From assembly GCA_030627065.1 (NCBI GenBank), contig DAOUSV010000055.1:1-8718 (forward strand): DNA of 8,718 bases. The letters are read 5' to 3'. Positions 1 to 6,459 of this stretch are shown piece by piece. A program made the position numbers and the translations under genes. The stretch's first letter is position 1. Each line of letters begins with the position of its first letter. The notes under the pieces are model-generated. The model was not told where the DNA came from and made no database searches. It saw only the letters and a list, made by a program, of their open reading frames with translations. The DNA comes from Piscirickettsiaceae bacterium. Its GTDB lineage: Bacteria > Pseudomonadota > Gammaproteobacteria > Nitrosococcales > Methylophagaceae.

Positions 1-452
1 ACATATGTGTTGTGGTTAACGATGTCATGGCCAGGTTTGTTGAATTGATCAGCCATTAACTTCTCAGCCATCGCAAAACCAACACCGTTAGTTATACCTT
101 GACCTAAAGGACCAGTCGTTGTTTCGATACCAGGAGCATAACCGTATTCAGGGTGACCCGCACATTGCGAGTGAAGCTGACGGAAAGAAGACAATGAAGA
201 CATTGGCAACTCGTAACCTGACAAATGTAACAATGAGTAGATCAACATAGAACCATGACCGTTCGATAATACGAAACGATCGCGATCAGCCCATTGTGGG
301 TTTGTTGGGTTGTGGTCCATGTGGTCGTTCCACAATACTTCAGCGATATCCGCCATACCCATTGGTGCACCTGGGTGACCAGATTTTGCTTTTTGAACTG
401 CATCCATAGTTAAAGCACGGATTGCATTTGCTAAATGTCTGCGTGTAGCCAT
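1..452 (-). CDS. tkt: Transketolase, N-terminal part (runs off the left edge)
   Basis: Transketolase is a thiamine-diphosphate enzyme of the non-oxidative pentose phosphate pathway (and of RuMP or Calvin cycles where present) that moves two-carbon ketol units between sugar phosphates in the cytoplasm. Reading the minus strand from an ATG at 452 gives 150 codons beginning MATRRHLANAIRALTMDAV. The family signature is clear: AKSGHPGAPMGMADIAEVLW (residues 22-41, with the substrate-contacting His26), DRFVLSNGHGSMLIYSLLHL (58-77, His66 near the cofactor), and GHPEYG...GIETTTGPLGQG (99-119), which forms part of the thiamine-diphosphate binding site. The GDG metal-binding motif would lie just beyond the edge. 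The start is well supported by AGGAG at 460-464, 7 nt upstream. The C-terminal three-quarters of the roughly 660-residue enzyme is missing only because the window ends. The paralogue number (tktA/tktB) cannot be told. Confidence 0.97.
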   Translation of the reverse strand, partial: MATRRHLANAIRALTMDAVQKAKSGHPGAPMGMADIAEVLWNDHMDHNPTNPQWADRDRFVLSNGHGSMLIYSLLHLSGYELPMSSLSSFRQLHSQCAGHPEYGYAPGIETTTGPLGQGITNGVGFAMAEKLMADQFNKPGHDIVNHNTY

Positions 453-475
453 TTACATTCTCCTGTTAAAAAATC

Positions 476-514
476 AAAAAAGCACCAAATAAAGTAGGAA
501 TCTTTAGATGATGC
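476..514 (-). terminator. Intrinsic terminator-like hairpin between the thioredoxin-like gene and tkt
   Basis: Read on the minus strand, GCATCA pairs with TGGTGC (6 bp, one G-U), then a 2x2 internal loop, then TAAAG pairs with CTTTA (5 bp) around a 7-nt loop, followed at once by TTTTTT (476-481). It lies 12 nt after the stop of the thioredoxin-like gene. The stem is AT-rich, so termination is probably partial. Only 23 nt separate the T-run from the tkt start codon, leaving no room for a tkt promoter downstream of it. Confidence 0.5.
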
Positions 515-525
515 ACTTGTTTACA

Positions 526-1083
526 TTAAGCTGAGCGCCACTTAATAGAGCACCCCATACTTGGTATTTGTTGTTTTGGACCTCGGCCCGTTTCAGCAAC
601 TTCTTTCATTGCTTCAAATAAATCTCGTCGCGCATCTGTTGCTGCGGCTTCTTTGCGGCTGGCATCTAAGCGGCCGCGATACTGCAATTGAAGGTCTTTG
701 TTATAGCCGAAAAAGTCAGGTGTACAAACCGCGCCATATTTTTGAGCTGCTTGCTGTGTTTCATCCAATAAATATGGAAAGCTGAAGCCTTGCTCTTGCA
801 CAATCAACGTCATGTTTTCAAAAGAGTCTTCTTCATAGTCGGCAACATCATTAGACATGATAGCGACAGTATTAATACTCAGTTGTTTTAATTCGTTGGT
901 ATCTCGAACAAGGCGGTCTAGAATCGATTTAACATAAGGACAGTGATTACAGATAAACATGACTAATAAGCCATTTTCACCACGACAATCTTCAAGTGTC
1001 CAGATCTTTCCATCCGTACCAGGCAAAGAAAAATCTATTGCCGGCAAGTCAAAATCGCATACTGGTGTTTCTAAACTAACCAT
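526..1083 (-). CDS. Thioredoxin-fold (AhpC/TSA-like) redox protein
   Basis: This is a 185-residue cytoplasmic protein of the thioredoxin superfamily, in the group with a CNHCPYV active site that is often annotated 'thioredoxin family protein' or 'redoxin'. Visible features are the N-terminal FSLPGTDGKIWTLEDCRG segment typical of AhpC/TSA proteins (residues 18-35), the strand VMFICNHCPYV with the CxxC pair Cys45/Cys48, a cis-proline motif GAVCTPDFFGY (117-127), and a C-terminal PSMGCSIKW (174-182) typical of this group. Its natural substrate is not known from the sequence. I chose ATG at 1083 because GGGAG (1087-1091) precedes it; the frame stays open to a GTG at 1107, but that start has only a weak ribosome binding site. 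An extended -10 promoter lies at 1172-1180, and tkt follows downstream behind a weak terminator. No signal peptide is seen, so it is unlikely to be a periplasmic disulfide enzyme. Confidence 0.85.
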   Translation of the reverse strand: MVSLETPVCDFDLPAIDFSLPGTDGKIWTLEDCRGENGLLVMFICNHCPYVKSILDRLVRDTNELKQLSINTVAIMSNDVADYEEDSFENMTLIVQEQGFSFPYLLDETQQAAQKYGAVCTPDFFGYNKDLQLQYRGRLDASRKEAAATDARRDLFEAMKEVAETGRGPKQQIPSMGCSIKWRSA

Positions 1084-1171
1084 AGGCTCCCTAATTAAGG
1101 TAGACACGCCACTAATCTCTAGCGATTCCCATCTAAAAATAGTGTTATTTATAACTTTATTTGAGCCAATA

Positions 1172-1180
1172 ATTATAGCA
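1172..1180 (-). promoter_or_regulatory. Extended -10 promoter for the thioredoxin-like gene
   Basis: The minus strand reads TGCTATAAT, a perfect TGnTATAAT extended -10 element. No good TTGACA lies 16-18 nt upstream (the best is TTAGCT), as is usual for extended -10 or activator-dependent promoters. Transcription would start near 1165, giving a leader of about 80 nt. Phased ATTTAGC repeats lie directly upstream. Confidence 0.5.
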
Positions 1181-1196
1181 GAAAGTAGATAATAAA

Positions 1197-1224
1197 GCTA
1201 AATGAGCGCTAAATATAGCCAAAT
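1197..1224 (-). repeat. Three helically phased heptamer repeats (ATTTGGC/ATTTAGC/ATTTAGC)
   Basis: On the minus strand ATTTGGC (1224-1218), ATTTAGC (1214-1208) and ATTTAGC (1203-1197) are separated by 3 and 4 nt, a period of 10 then 11 bp, so all three lie on one face of the helix. The last copy ends 19 nt before the TATAAT of the thioredoxin-like promoter, which is where an activator touching the -35 region would sit. This geometry suggests a transcription-factor operator, but the factor is unknown and I recognise no consensus. Confidence 0.35.
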
Positions 1225-1414
1225 TCACAACTACCAGCTCAATCCATAATTCTTAGCTTACTTTAAAGAACAATCAGATCCTACAGAAAGCGGTTTTTTG
1301 CATCTAAACTATATTGCTCACGTACAATATACAATCAAAGGTAACTATAATAAAGGCTACAATAACTCTTTCATTCCAATAGGTTTTGGATATATCTTAA
1401 TGCCGTATTTTTAA
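1202..1414 (+). pseudogene. Probable remnant: 3' end of an outer-membrane beta-barrel gene
   Basis: One plus-strand frame reads as protein up to TAA at 1412-1414, interrupted by a single TAA at 1247-1249 (a possible CAA-to-TAA change). The first piece is SAKYSQIHNYQLNP; after the stop come FLAYFKEQSDPTESGFLHL, NYIAHVQYTIKGNYNKGYNN and finally SFIPIGFGYILMPYF. The alternating aromatic/hydrophobic pattern, Gly and Asn turns and a terminal phenylalanine are what one expects of the last strands of an outer-membrane barrel. Upstream of about 1200 the frame is full of stops and no partner N-terminus lies within the window. The stop is 11 nt before the porin gene, as if the two once formed an operon. 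It does not resemble the C-terminus of that porin. The family is not recognised, and chance cannot be excluded: about 55 codons are open after the internal stop. Confidence 0.42.
1346..1351 (+). promoter_or_regulatory. Candidate -10 box for the porin gene
   Basis: A perfect TATAAT lies 75 nt upstream of the porin start codon, giving a leader of about 68 nt. There is no convincing -35 at 16-18 nt. The box also falls in the reading frame of the putative gene remnant (Tyr-Asn codons), so its match may be incidental. It is the best candidate seen in this gap. Confidence 0.3.
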
Positions 1415-1425
1415 GGACAATATTA

Positions 1426-2781
1426 ATGAAATCAAAAGTATCCGCCCTACTAATCGCCAGCTTTTTCTTTGCTATTATCGCAATCCCTGCTCAAGCAAAC
1501 AATGAAGCTATGATGACCTTATTTAAAGTACTGTACGACAAAGGTGATATCACCGAAGATAATTATCAACTACTTATTAACGCTGCGAAGATCGATCAGC
1601 AAAAATTTGATGTTCTATCAAACAAGCTCGCTGATGTGGAAAAGAAAATAGCTTCCACAAAAATAGGACTAACGCATGTTAGCCTAAAAGGTAATCACCT
1701 AAAAATTCAATCTACCGACAAAACAACAACAATGAAAGTTGGCGGTCGAATTATGGCTGATTATGCTTTTATGGATGACGATGATTTAGCTAAGACTGGA
1801 AATGCCTCAGAATTTCGCCGCGCTCGCTTATTTGTCGCAGGCAACACCTATAACGATTTTTCTTATAAATTAAATATTGATTTCGCAGGCAATGGCACCA
1901 CGATTAAAGATGCCTACATACAATATAATGGCTGGAAACCAGCATCCTTCACGCTAGGTCATCATGATGCACCGTTTAGTTTAAATTCATTTACCAGCTC
2001 TAAATACATTACATTTATTGAACGAAGCTCTGCAACCGAGGCACTGACTATTGGTCGTAAAAATGGCTTAAGTGCGCTTAATTATGGCTCAAATTGGGCA
2101 TTAAAAGGCATGGTGCATTTAGAAGGTATTGATAATGAGAATGACGGCCAAGATGAAGACTACGGTTATGGATTGCGAGCAACCTTCGCCCCTCTCCATG
2201 AAGAAGGAAAAGTCATTCATTTAGGTGTCGCCGCCCATCATCATCAGGAACTTGCAGCATCAGATGGTTCTGCAGAACAAATAGCAGTTAGACCTGAAGT
2301 ACATACAGCAGGGAAAATATTCGAATCACATGAAGATACATTCAAAGACTACAACACCTTTGGCGTAGAAGCCGCTACCGTATTAGGTTCATTCTCGGCT
2401 CAAGCGGAATACTTCTATCGTGACTATAACGGTGCAAGCGGAGTCAAAGATCAAAGTCTAAACTCATGGTATGTCTTCGGTAGCTATTTTTTAACCGGCG
2501 AATCACGCCCATACAGCGTGAAATCAGGAGGCTTTGGTCGCATTAAGCCTAAAAGTATAGTTGGTCAAGGTGGGTATGGTGCATGGGAAATAGCCATGCG
2601 TTACACCGATCTTGATTTGGAAGATAACGGCTTTGGTGACAAAGGTGATGTCACTACAATTGGCGTCAACTGGTATGCGACACCAACCATCCGCTTTATG
2701 GCGAATTACACTAGTGCAGATAAGGATGGCGAGCGAAATGACTTCGACGCGCTGCACTTCCGTAGTCAAATTGATTTCTAA
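1426..2781 (+). CDS. Phosphate-selective porin O/P-like outer membrane protein
   Basis: This 451-residue protein belongs to the Porin_O_P family (OprP/OprO-like), passive channels in the outer membrane. A Sec signal peptide is clear: Lys at 2 and 4, a hydrophobic core, and AQA|NN cleavage after residue 24. Residues about 25-80 form a charged helical, possibly coiled-coil segment (KIDQQKFDVLSNKLADVEKK). The barrel starts near residue 100 (MKVGGRIMADYAF) and carries family motifs FRRARLFVAGNTYNDFSYKL, DFAGNGTTIKDAYIQY and TSSKYITFIERS; it ends in phenylalanine (RSQIDF), the outer-membrane assembly signal. A histidine-rich patch (AAHHHQE) probably lies in a loop or turn. Start: AAGGA at 1413-1417, 8 nt before the ATG. 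It stands alone, divergent from the thioredoxin-like gene, with erpA downstream under a separate promoter. No Pho box was found, so phosphate selectivity or phosphate control should not be assumed. Confidence 0.85.
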   Translation: MKSKVSALLIASFFFAIIAIPAQANNEAMMTLFKVLYDKGDITEDNYQLLINAAKIDQQKFDVLSNKLADVEKKIASTKIGLTHVSLKGNHLKIQSTDKTTTMKVGGRIMADYAFMDDDDLAKTGNASEFRRARLFVAGNTYNDFSYKLNIDFAGNGTTIKDAYIQYNGWKPASFTLGHHDAPFSLNSFTSSKYITFIERSSATEALTIGRKNGLSALNYGSNWALKGMVHLEGIDNENDGQDEDYGYGLRATFAPLHEEGKVIHLGVAAHHHQELAASDGSAEQIAVRPEVHTAGKIFESHEDTFKDYNTFGVEAATVLGSFSAQAEYFYRDYNGASGVKDQSLNSWYVFGSYFLTGESRPYSVKSGGFGRIKPKSIVGQGGYGAWEIAMRYTDLDLEDNGFGDKGDVTTIGVNWYATPTIRFMANYTSADKDGERNDFDALHFRSQIDF

Positions 2782-2783
2782 TC

Positions 2784-2811
2784 TTGACTAATTTACTCAG
2801 TCTTGGATAAT
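2784..2811 (+). promoter_or_regulatory. Sigma-70-type promoter for erpA
   Basis: TTGACT (2784-2789) and GATAAT (2806-2811) are separated by 16 bp and start three bases after the porin stop codon. Transcription would begin near 2818, giving a leader of about 27 nt that carries the GGAG at 2833-2836. I see no strong terminator between the porin and erpA, so some read-through is possible. Confidence 0.6.
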
Positions 2812-2844
2812 AGTCGATATTAATTATTTTTTGGAGTCACTATT

Positions 2845-3186
2845 ATGAGTGAAATGCCTAGTCCTGTTAATTTTACTGATGCTGCAGCGAATAAAGTTCG
2901 TGATCTTATCGTTGAAGAAGGTGATGACAACCTAAAGTTACGCGTATTTATTACCGGTGGTGGCTGTTCAGGCTTTCAATACGGCTTTACATTTGAAGAT
3001 GAAGTATCAGAAGGCGATACTGAAGTTGACAATGGTGGTGTTACTTTATTGATTGATCCAACCAGCTACCAATATCTTGTTGGCGCTGAAATTGATTATT
3101 CAGATAGTATCGAAGGTTCGCAATTTGTTATTCGTAATCCGAATGCTACAACAACCTGTGGTTGTGGCTCTTCATTTTCACCATAA
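2845..3186 (+). CDS. erpA: Iron-sulfur cluster insertion protein ErpA
   Basis: This is a 113-residue A-type carrier that receives Fe-S clusters from the assembly scaffold and delivers them to apoproteins, in E. coli notably the isoprenoid enzymes IspG/IspH and respiratory proteins. The three cluster ligands are present: Cys41 in ITGGGCSGFQYGF and Cys105/Cys107 in TTTCGCGSSFSP. The length matches E. coli ErpA (114). The acidic stretch FEDEVSEGDTEVDNGGV and the segment LIDPTSYQYLVGAEIDY are typical of the ErpA branch rather than IscA or SufA, and no isc or suf genes are adjacent. ATG at 2845 is preceded by GGAG with 8-nt spacing. It has its own promoter and ends 50 nt before the convergent mnmE stop. 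Confidence 0.95.
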   Translation: MSEMPSPVNFTDAAANKVRDLIVEEGDDNLKLRVFITGGGCSGFQYGFTFEDEVSEGDTEVDNGGVTLLIDPTSYQYLVGAEIDYSDSIEGSQFVIRNPNATTTCGCGSSFSP

Positions 3187-3202
3187 GAGTCAGAGAATTC
3201 AA

Positions 3203-3230
3203 ACCATCCTAACAAGCATGCTGGGGTGGT
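3203..3230. terminator. Hairpin between convergent erpA and mnmE, possible shared terminator
   Basis: ACCATCC (3203-3209) pairs with GGGTGGT (3224-3230), 7 bp with one G-U, around a 14-nt loop that contains the palindrome AGCATGCT. It fills most of the 50-nt gap between the two stop codons. The U-tracts on both sides are poor (ATATTCTTACTTT after erpA, TTGAATTC after mnmE), so it may act weakly or mainly as an RNA 3'-end stabiliser. Confidence 0.4.
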
Positions 3231-3236
3231 ATATTC

Positions 3237-4577
3237 TTACTTTCCGATACAAAAGCTAGAAAAAATCTGATCTAAAAGATCTTCATTGGTGAATGTACCC
3301 GTTATTTCACCTAAGGCATGTTGAGCTTGTCTTAACTCTTCTGCAAGCAACTCTCCTGCGCCCATTCCCGTCAAACAGTTATAGCCAGCGTTAATAGCCT
3401 CATGCGTGCGTTCAAGCGCATCTAAATGTCGTCGACGTGCAATAAAGACACCTTCATCTTGCGGATGATAACCTACCGAATCACATAAGTGTTTTTCCAA
3501 TAGCGCCATACCATCACCTGTTTTAGCTGATAGATATAAATGCGTATCGCCGTCTTGTTCTTCTATTGCCGCCTGATGTCCACTTTGGTCGATTTTATTA
3601 TGAATAATCGTTAATGGGATATGTGCAGGCAATTCCAAACAAATCTGAGTGTCCTCGTCCGTCATACCCTGATTATCATCAATCACTAATAGAATATGAT
3701 CGGCTTGAGCAAGCTCACTTTGGGTACGACGTATACCTTCTTGCTCAACAATATCATCTGAATCATGCAGGCCCGCCGTATCAGAAATACGTAATGGCAA
3801 GCCGCCCAAATGAATTTGTTCACGCAGAACATCGCGAGTTGTTCCAGCAACCTCAGTAACAATCGCCGCATCATGTCCTGCTAATTGATTGTGTAAACTC
3901 GATTTGCCCGCATTAGGCTGTCCGGCCAGTACAACACTCATACCTTCACGTAATAACCGTCCTTGCTGCGCGCTGCTGGTAATGCCATCGACGATAACAA
4001 GCAATGCTAGTAGTTGCTTATCAACTGCCGCATCGGCTAAAAAGTCGATTTCTTCATCACTAAAATCAATAGATGCTTCAACGAACTTTCGTAATTCAGT
4101 GAGTTGTAATAATAGCTTATTTATTCGATCAGAAAAGACACCTTGCAATGATCGTATCGCGCTACGAGCCGCTTGCTCAGTAGAGCTATCAATTAAATCA
4201 GCAACCGCTTCCGCCTGTGCTAAATCCATTTTATTATTGAGAAATGCACGCTCAGAAAATTCACCTGGTCGAGCCATTCTAGCGCCAAGAGCAATTGCAC
4301 GCTGGCATAGCAAATCTAAAACTAATGGACTACCGTGCCCTTGCAGCTCAACAACATCTTCACCTGTGAATGATGCTGGGTTTGGAAAAAATAGGGCAAT
4401 GCCGCTATCAATGATCTCACCATCACCTTCTCTAAAATGGCAGAACTGTGCAAAACGAGGTTGAGGTAACTTCCCACACATTGATGTGGCTATAACCGTA
4501 CTGTTATCACCTGATAATCTAACGACTCCTACACCACCACGACCTGGTGCCGTAGCTATAGCAACAATCGTATCCAT
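3237..4577 (-). CDS. mnmE: tRNA uridine-5-carboxymethylaminomethyl modification GTPase MnmE
   Basis: MnmE (TrmE) works with MnmG to make cmnm5U or nm5U at the wobble base of tRNAs reading two-codon-set NNA/NNG codons. The 446-residue protein (E. coli 454) has the N-terminal formyl-folate-binding domain (DTIVAIATAPGRGGVGVVRL, 2-21; ...ARPGEFSERAFLNNKMDLAQ), the helical domain, and an inserted G domain: G1 GQPNAGKSS (219-227), G2 TTRD (246-249), G3 DTAG (266-269), G4 NKID (327-330). The C-terminus is FCIGK with the catalytically important Cys (443). A small oddity is SSLHN after G1, where SSLLN is usual. ATG at 4577 is the first start after the yidC stop, 6 nt away, and has no clear Shine-Dalgarno (AAAG only); translation is probably coupled to yidC. 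It is last in the rpmH operon. Confidence 0.96.
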   Translation of the reverse strand: MDTIVAIATAPGRGGVGVVRLSGDNSTVIATSMCGKLPQPRFAQFCHFREGDGEIIDSGIALFFPNPASFTGEDVVELQGHGSPLVLDLLCQRAIALGARMARPGEFSERAFLNNKMDLAQAEAVADLIDSSTEQAARSAIRSLQGVFSDRINKLLLQLTELRKFVEASIDFSDEEIDFLADAAVDKQLLALLVIVDGITSSAQQGRLLREGMSVVLAGQPNAGKSSLHNQLAGHDAAIVTEVAGTTRDVLREQIHLGGLPLRISDTAGLHDSDDIVEQEGIRRTQSELAQADHILLVIDDNQGMTDEDTQICLELPAHIPLTIIHNKIDQSGHQAAIEEQDGDTHLYLSAKTGDGMALLEKHLCDSVGYHPQDEGVFIARRRHLDALERTHEAINAGYNCLTGMGAGELLAEELRQAQHALGEITGTFTNEDLLDQIFSSFCIGK

Positions 4578-4583
4578 TAGACT

Positions 4584-6230
4584 TTAAAGTGCGCCCATTT
4601 TACGGGTGATATGCCATTGCTGTGCAATTGATAAAATATTATTCACTACCCAATAAAGCACTAAGCCTGATGGGAAGAATGCAAAGAATACAGTGAAAAC
4701 AATAGGGAATGCTTTCATTACCATTGCTTGTGCAGGATCTTGCGGTGCAGGATTTAATTTCTGCTGGAAGAACATACTTAAACCGAATAGCACTGGCAAT
4801 ATGAAGTAAGGATCCATTGCAGTTAAATCTTGTAACCACCACATAAATGGTGCTTGGCGTAATTCAATACTTTCAACCAACACCCAGTAGAATGCGAGGA
4901 ATACGGGCATTTGTATCAAGATAGGTAAACAACCACCTAATGGATTGATTTTTTCAGTCTTGTACAGCTTCATCATTTCTTGATTAAACTGCTGCTTATC
5001 ATCACCAAAACGTTCTTTTAGACTGGCTAGTTTTGGCGTTAGCTTACGCATAGCTGCCATTGATTTATAACTTTTCGCCGACAATTTATAAAATGCTAAT
5101 TTAATCAGAACGGTCAAAAATACAATTGACCAACCCCAGTTATTTGTTACTTTATGGATCCACTCCATAACCGTAAACAAAGGCTGAGAAATAATCGTAA
5201 GCTTGCCGAAATCAACTGTTAAATCAAGATTTTCAGCCACATTTTCTAAGCGGTGAGATTCTTTCGGACCTAAATACATTTGGTAGCTGGCATTAGCAGA
5301 GCCACCATTGGAAATAGTTAATGTAGGCATTTTCATACCAGCAGTATAAGTACGTTCATTAATTGATTTGCCGTAAAAACCGGTTTCTTGTTCTGCATTA
5401 GCTGGGATAAGAGCCGCTACAAAGTAATGTTGCAACATCGCAGACCAACCGCCGTTAGCGGCACGACTAAATGCCGCATCGTCTAAATCATCAAAGTCGA
5501 TTTTCTCGTATTCATTGCCTTTTGTTGAAAATACAGCACCCGTATAAGTATATATAAAGCCTGAATCTTCTTGCGGACGATTACGGTTAAATTGCGCATA
5601 TGGATAAGCAGTAAATTTCTCACCACTATTATTCTCAATCACATAATCGATATCAACGACATAACTATCACGCTTAAAGTGATAGTTTTTAGTCACTTTC
5701 AAGCCGTTTGCTGATTGCCAATGTAATGGAACAGTTAAAGATTCTTGCCCCTCAGCTAATTCATATTGATTATTTTCAGCCGTATAGTACTCATAATGCG
5801 TCGGTGCTTCACTATCAGAGCGCAAACCCGACTGAACAACAAAGAAGTGTTCGTTAGTGTCATTTAAAAATTGTACTGGAATATCAGGCGTGCTTGAATC
5901 AACCGGATACTTTAATAATGCTAAATCATGAATATCGCCACCTTGCATCGCAATATGCAAGTCCAACACATCGGTTTTAACATGAATTTTGTTTGATGAA
6001 ACAGCTGCTTGCTGTGGTGATAGCTCAGGCAAGCTAGCTAATGATTGAGCCATTGGCATATTAGGCAAGTCATTTTGCACTTGCTCAATTGCAGGTAAGG
6101 AATTATCGACAACAAGCGCTGTTGCTTGCGCCGCTTGCTGCGGGCGAACATAGTCATTTTGCCATGCTTCCCATAACAGTAATGATACAATTAAAAGGCC
6201 GAAAATAAGGAATGTTCTAAAATTATCCAT
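4584..6230 (-). CDS. yidC: Membrane protein insertase YidC (Oxa1 family)
   Basis: YidC inserts and folds inner-membrane proteins, alone or with SecYEG. The 548-residue length equals that of E. coli YidC. An N-terminal signal-anchor (about residues 6-22, TFLIFGLLIVSLLLWEAW) is followed by a low-complexity Gln/Ala/Pro linker, the periplasmic P1 beta-sandwich (about 80-345), then five conserved membrane segments from about 352. The core motif INPLGGCLPILIQMPVFLAF (428-447) and the FFPSGLVLYWVVNN segment (518-531) are diagnostic. Lys377 (VLIKLAFYKLS) occupies the position of the positively charged hydrophilic-groove residue that is Arg366 in E. coli. The cytoplasmic tail is short (ITRKMGAL) and lacks a long basic extension. 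ATG at 6230 overlaps the yidD end by 8 nt (ATGGATAA). No Shine-Dalgarno precedes it, so coupling with yidD is expected. Confidence 0.97.
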   Translation of the reverse strand: MDNFRTFLIFGLLIVSLLLWEAWQNDYVRPQQAAQATALVVDNSLPAIEQVQNDLPNMPMAQSLASLPELSPQQAAVSSNKIHVKTDVLDLHIAMQGGDIHDLALLKYPVDSSTPDIPVQFLNDTNEHFFVVQSGLRSDSEAPTHYEYYTAENNQYELAEGQESLTVPLHWQSANGLKVTKNYHFKRDSYVVDIDYVIENNSGEKFTAYPYAQFNRNRPQEDSGFIYTYTGAVFSTKGNEYEKIDFDDLDDAAFSRAANGGWSAMLQHYFVAALIPANAEQETGFYGKSINERTYTAGMKMPTLTISNGGSANASYQMYLGPKESHRLENVAENLDLTVDFGKLTIISQPLFTVMEWIHKVTNNWGWSIVFLTVLIKLAFYKLSAKSYKSMAAMRKLTPKLASLKERFGDDKQQFNQEMMKLYKTEKINPLGGCLPILIQMPVFLAFYWVLVESIELRQAPFMWWLQDLTAMDPYFILPVLFGLSMFFQQKLNPAPQDPAQAMVMKAFPIVFTVFFAFFPSGLVLYWVVNNILSIAQQWHITRKMGAL

Positions 6231-6459
6231 GGTGTGTATGTTTCTTTAGTTCAGGAACAGGATCTAAACCACCCTCATGCCAAGGATGACAACGTGAAAT
6301 TCTTCGTAAGCCGAGCCAAATACCTTTTAAAATACCGAAACGCTCGATTGCACCGATCATATAGTGGGAACAAGTAGGCTGAAAGCGACAACTTGCGCCA
6401 AATAATGGACTGATTAAAAGCTGATAAGCTCGAACGAGCCCGATTAAGATTTTTCCCAT
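6223..6459 (-). CDS. yidD: Membrane protein insertion efficiency factor YidD
   Basis: YidD is a small inner-membrane-associated protein that aids insertion of YidC/Sec substrates. The 78-residue protein has an amphipathic N-terminus (MGKILIGLVRAYQLLISPLF), the signature CRFQPTCSHY (24-33, Cys24 and Cys30) and RCHPWHEGGLDPVP (56-69, Cys57). It is genetically sandwiched between rnpA and yidC, as in most bacteria. I chose ATG at 6459, preceded by GGA at 6-nt spacing; a longer frame from a TTG at 6480 would add seven residues not typical of the family. The start lies inside rnpA (16-nt overlap), so its ribosome binding site is within the rnpA coding sequence. The C-terminus is His-rich (KKHTHHG), which is common and not informative. 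Confidence 0.94.
   Translation of the reverse strand: MGKILIGLVRAYQLLISPLFGASCRFQPTCSHYMIGAIERFGILKGIWLGLRRISRCHPWHEGGLDPVPELKKHTHHG

Noticed and set aside
1084..1107. Longer thioredoxin-like protein from GTG at 1107
   Set aside because: The ribosome binding site is weak; ATG at 1083 has GGGAG and already gives the full family N-terminus.
959..1192. 77-codon plus-strand frame opposite the thioredoxin-like gene start
   Set aside because: Mostly antisense to a well-supported gene, without ribosome binding site or recognisable protein features.
1286..1300. GAAAGCGG followed by TTTTTT as a terminator
   Set aside because: No stem of useful length can be formed immediately before the T-run.
1368..1385. 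Possible Pho box upstream of the OprP-like gene (CTTTCAT half-site)
   Set aside because: Only one half-site fits; the position expected for the second repeat reads ATAGGTT, which does not match CTGTCAT.
3889..4464. 191-codon plus-strand frame opposite mnmE
   Set aside because: Low-complexity Ser/Ala/Cys translation, antisense to a clear GTPase gene; a shadow of its codon pattern.
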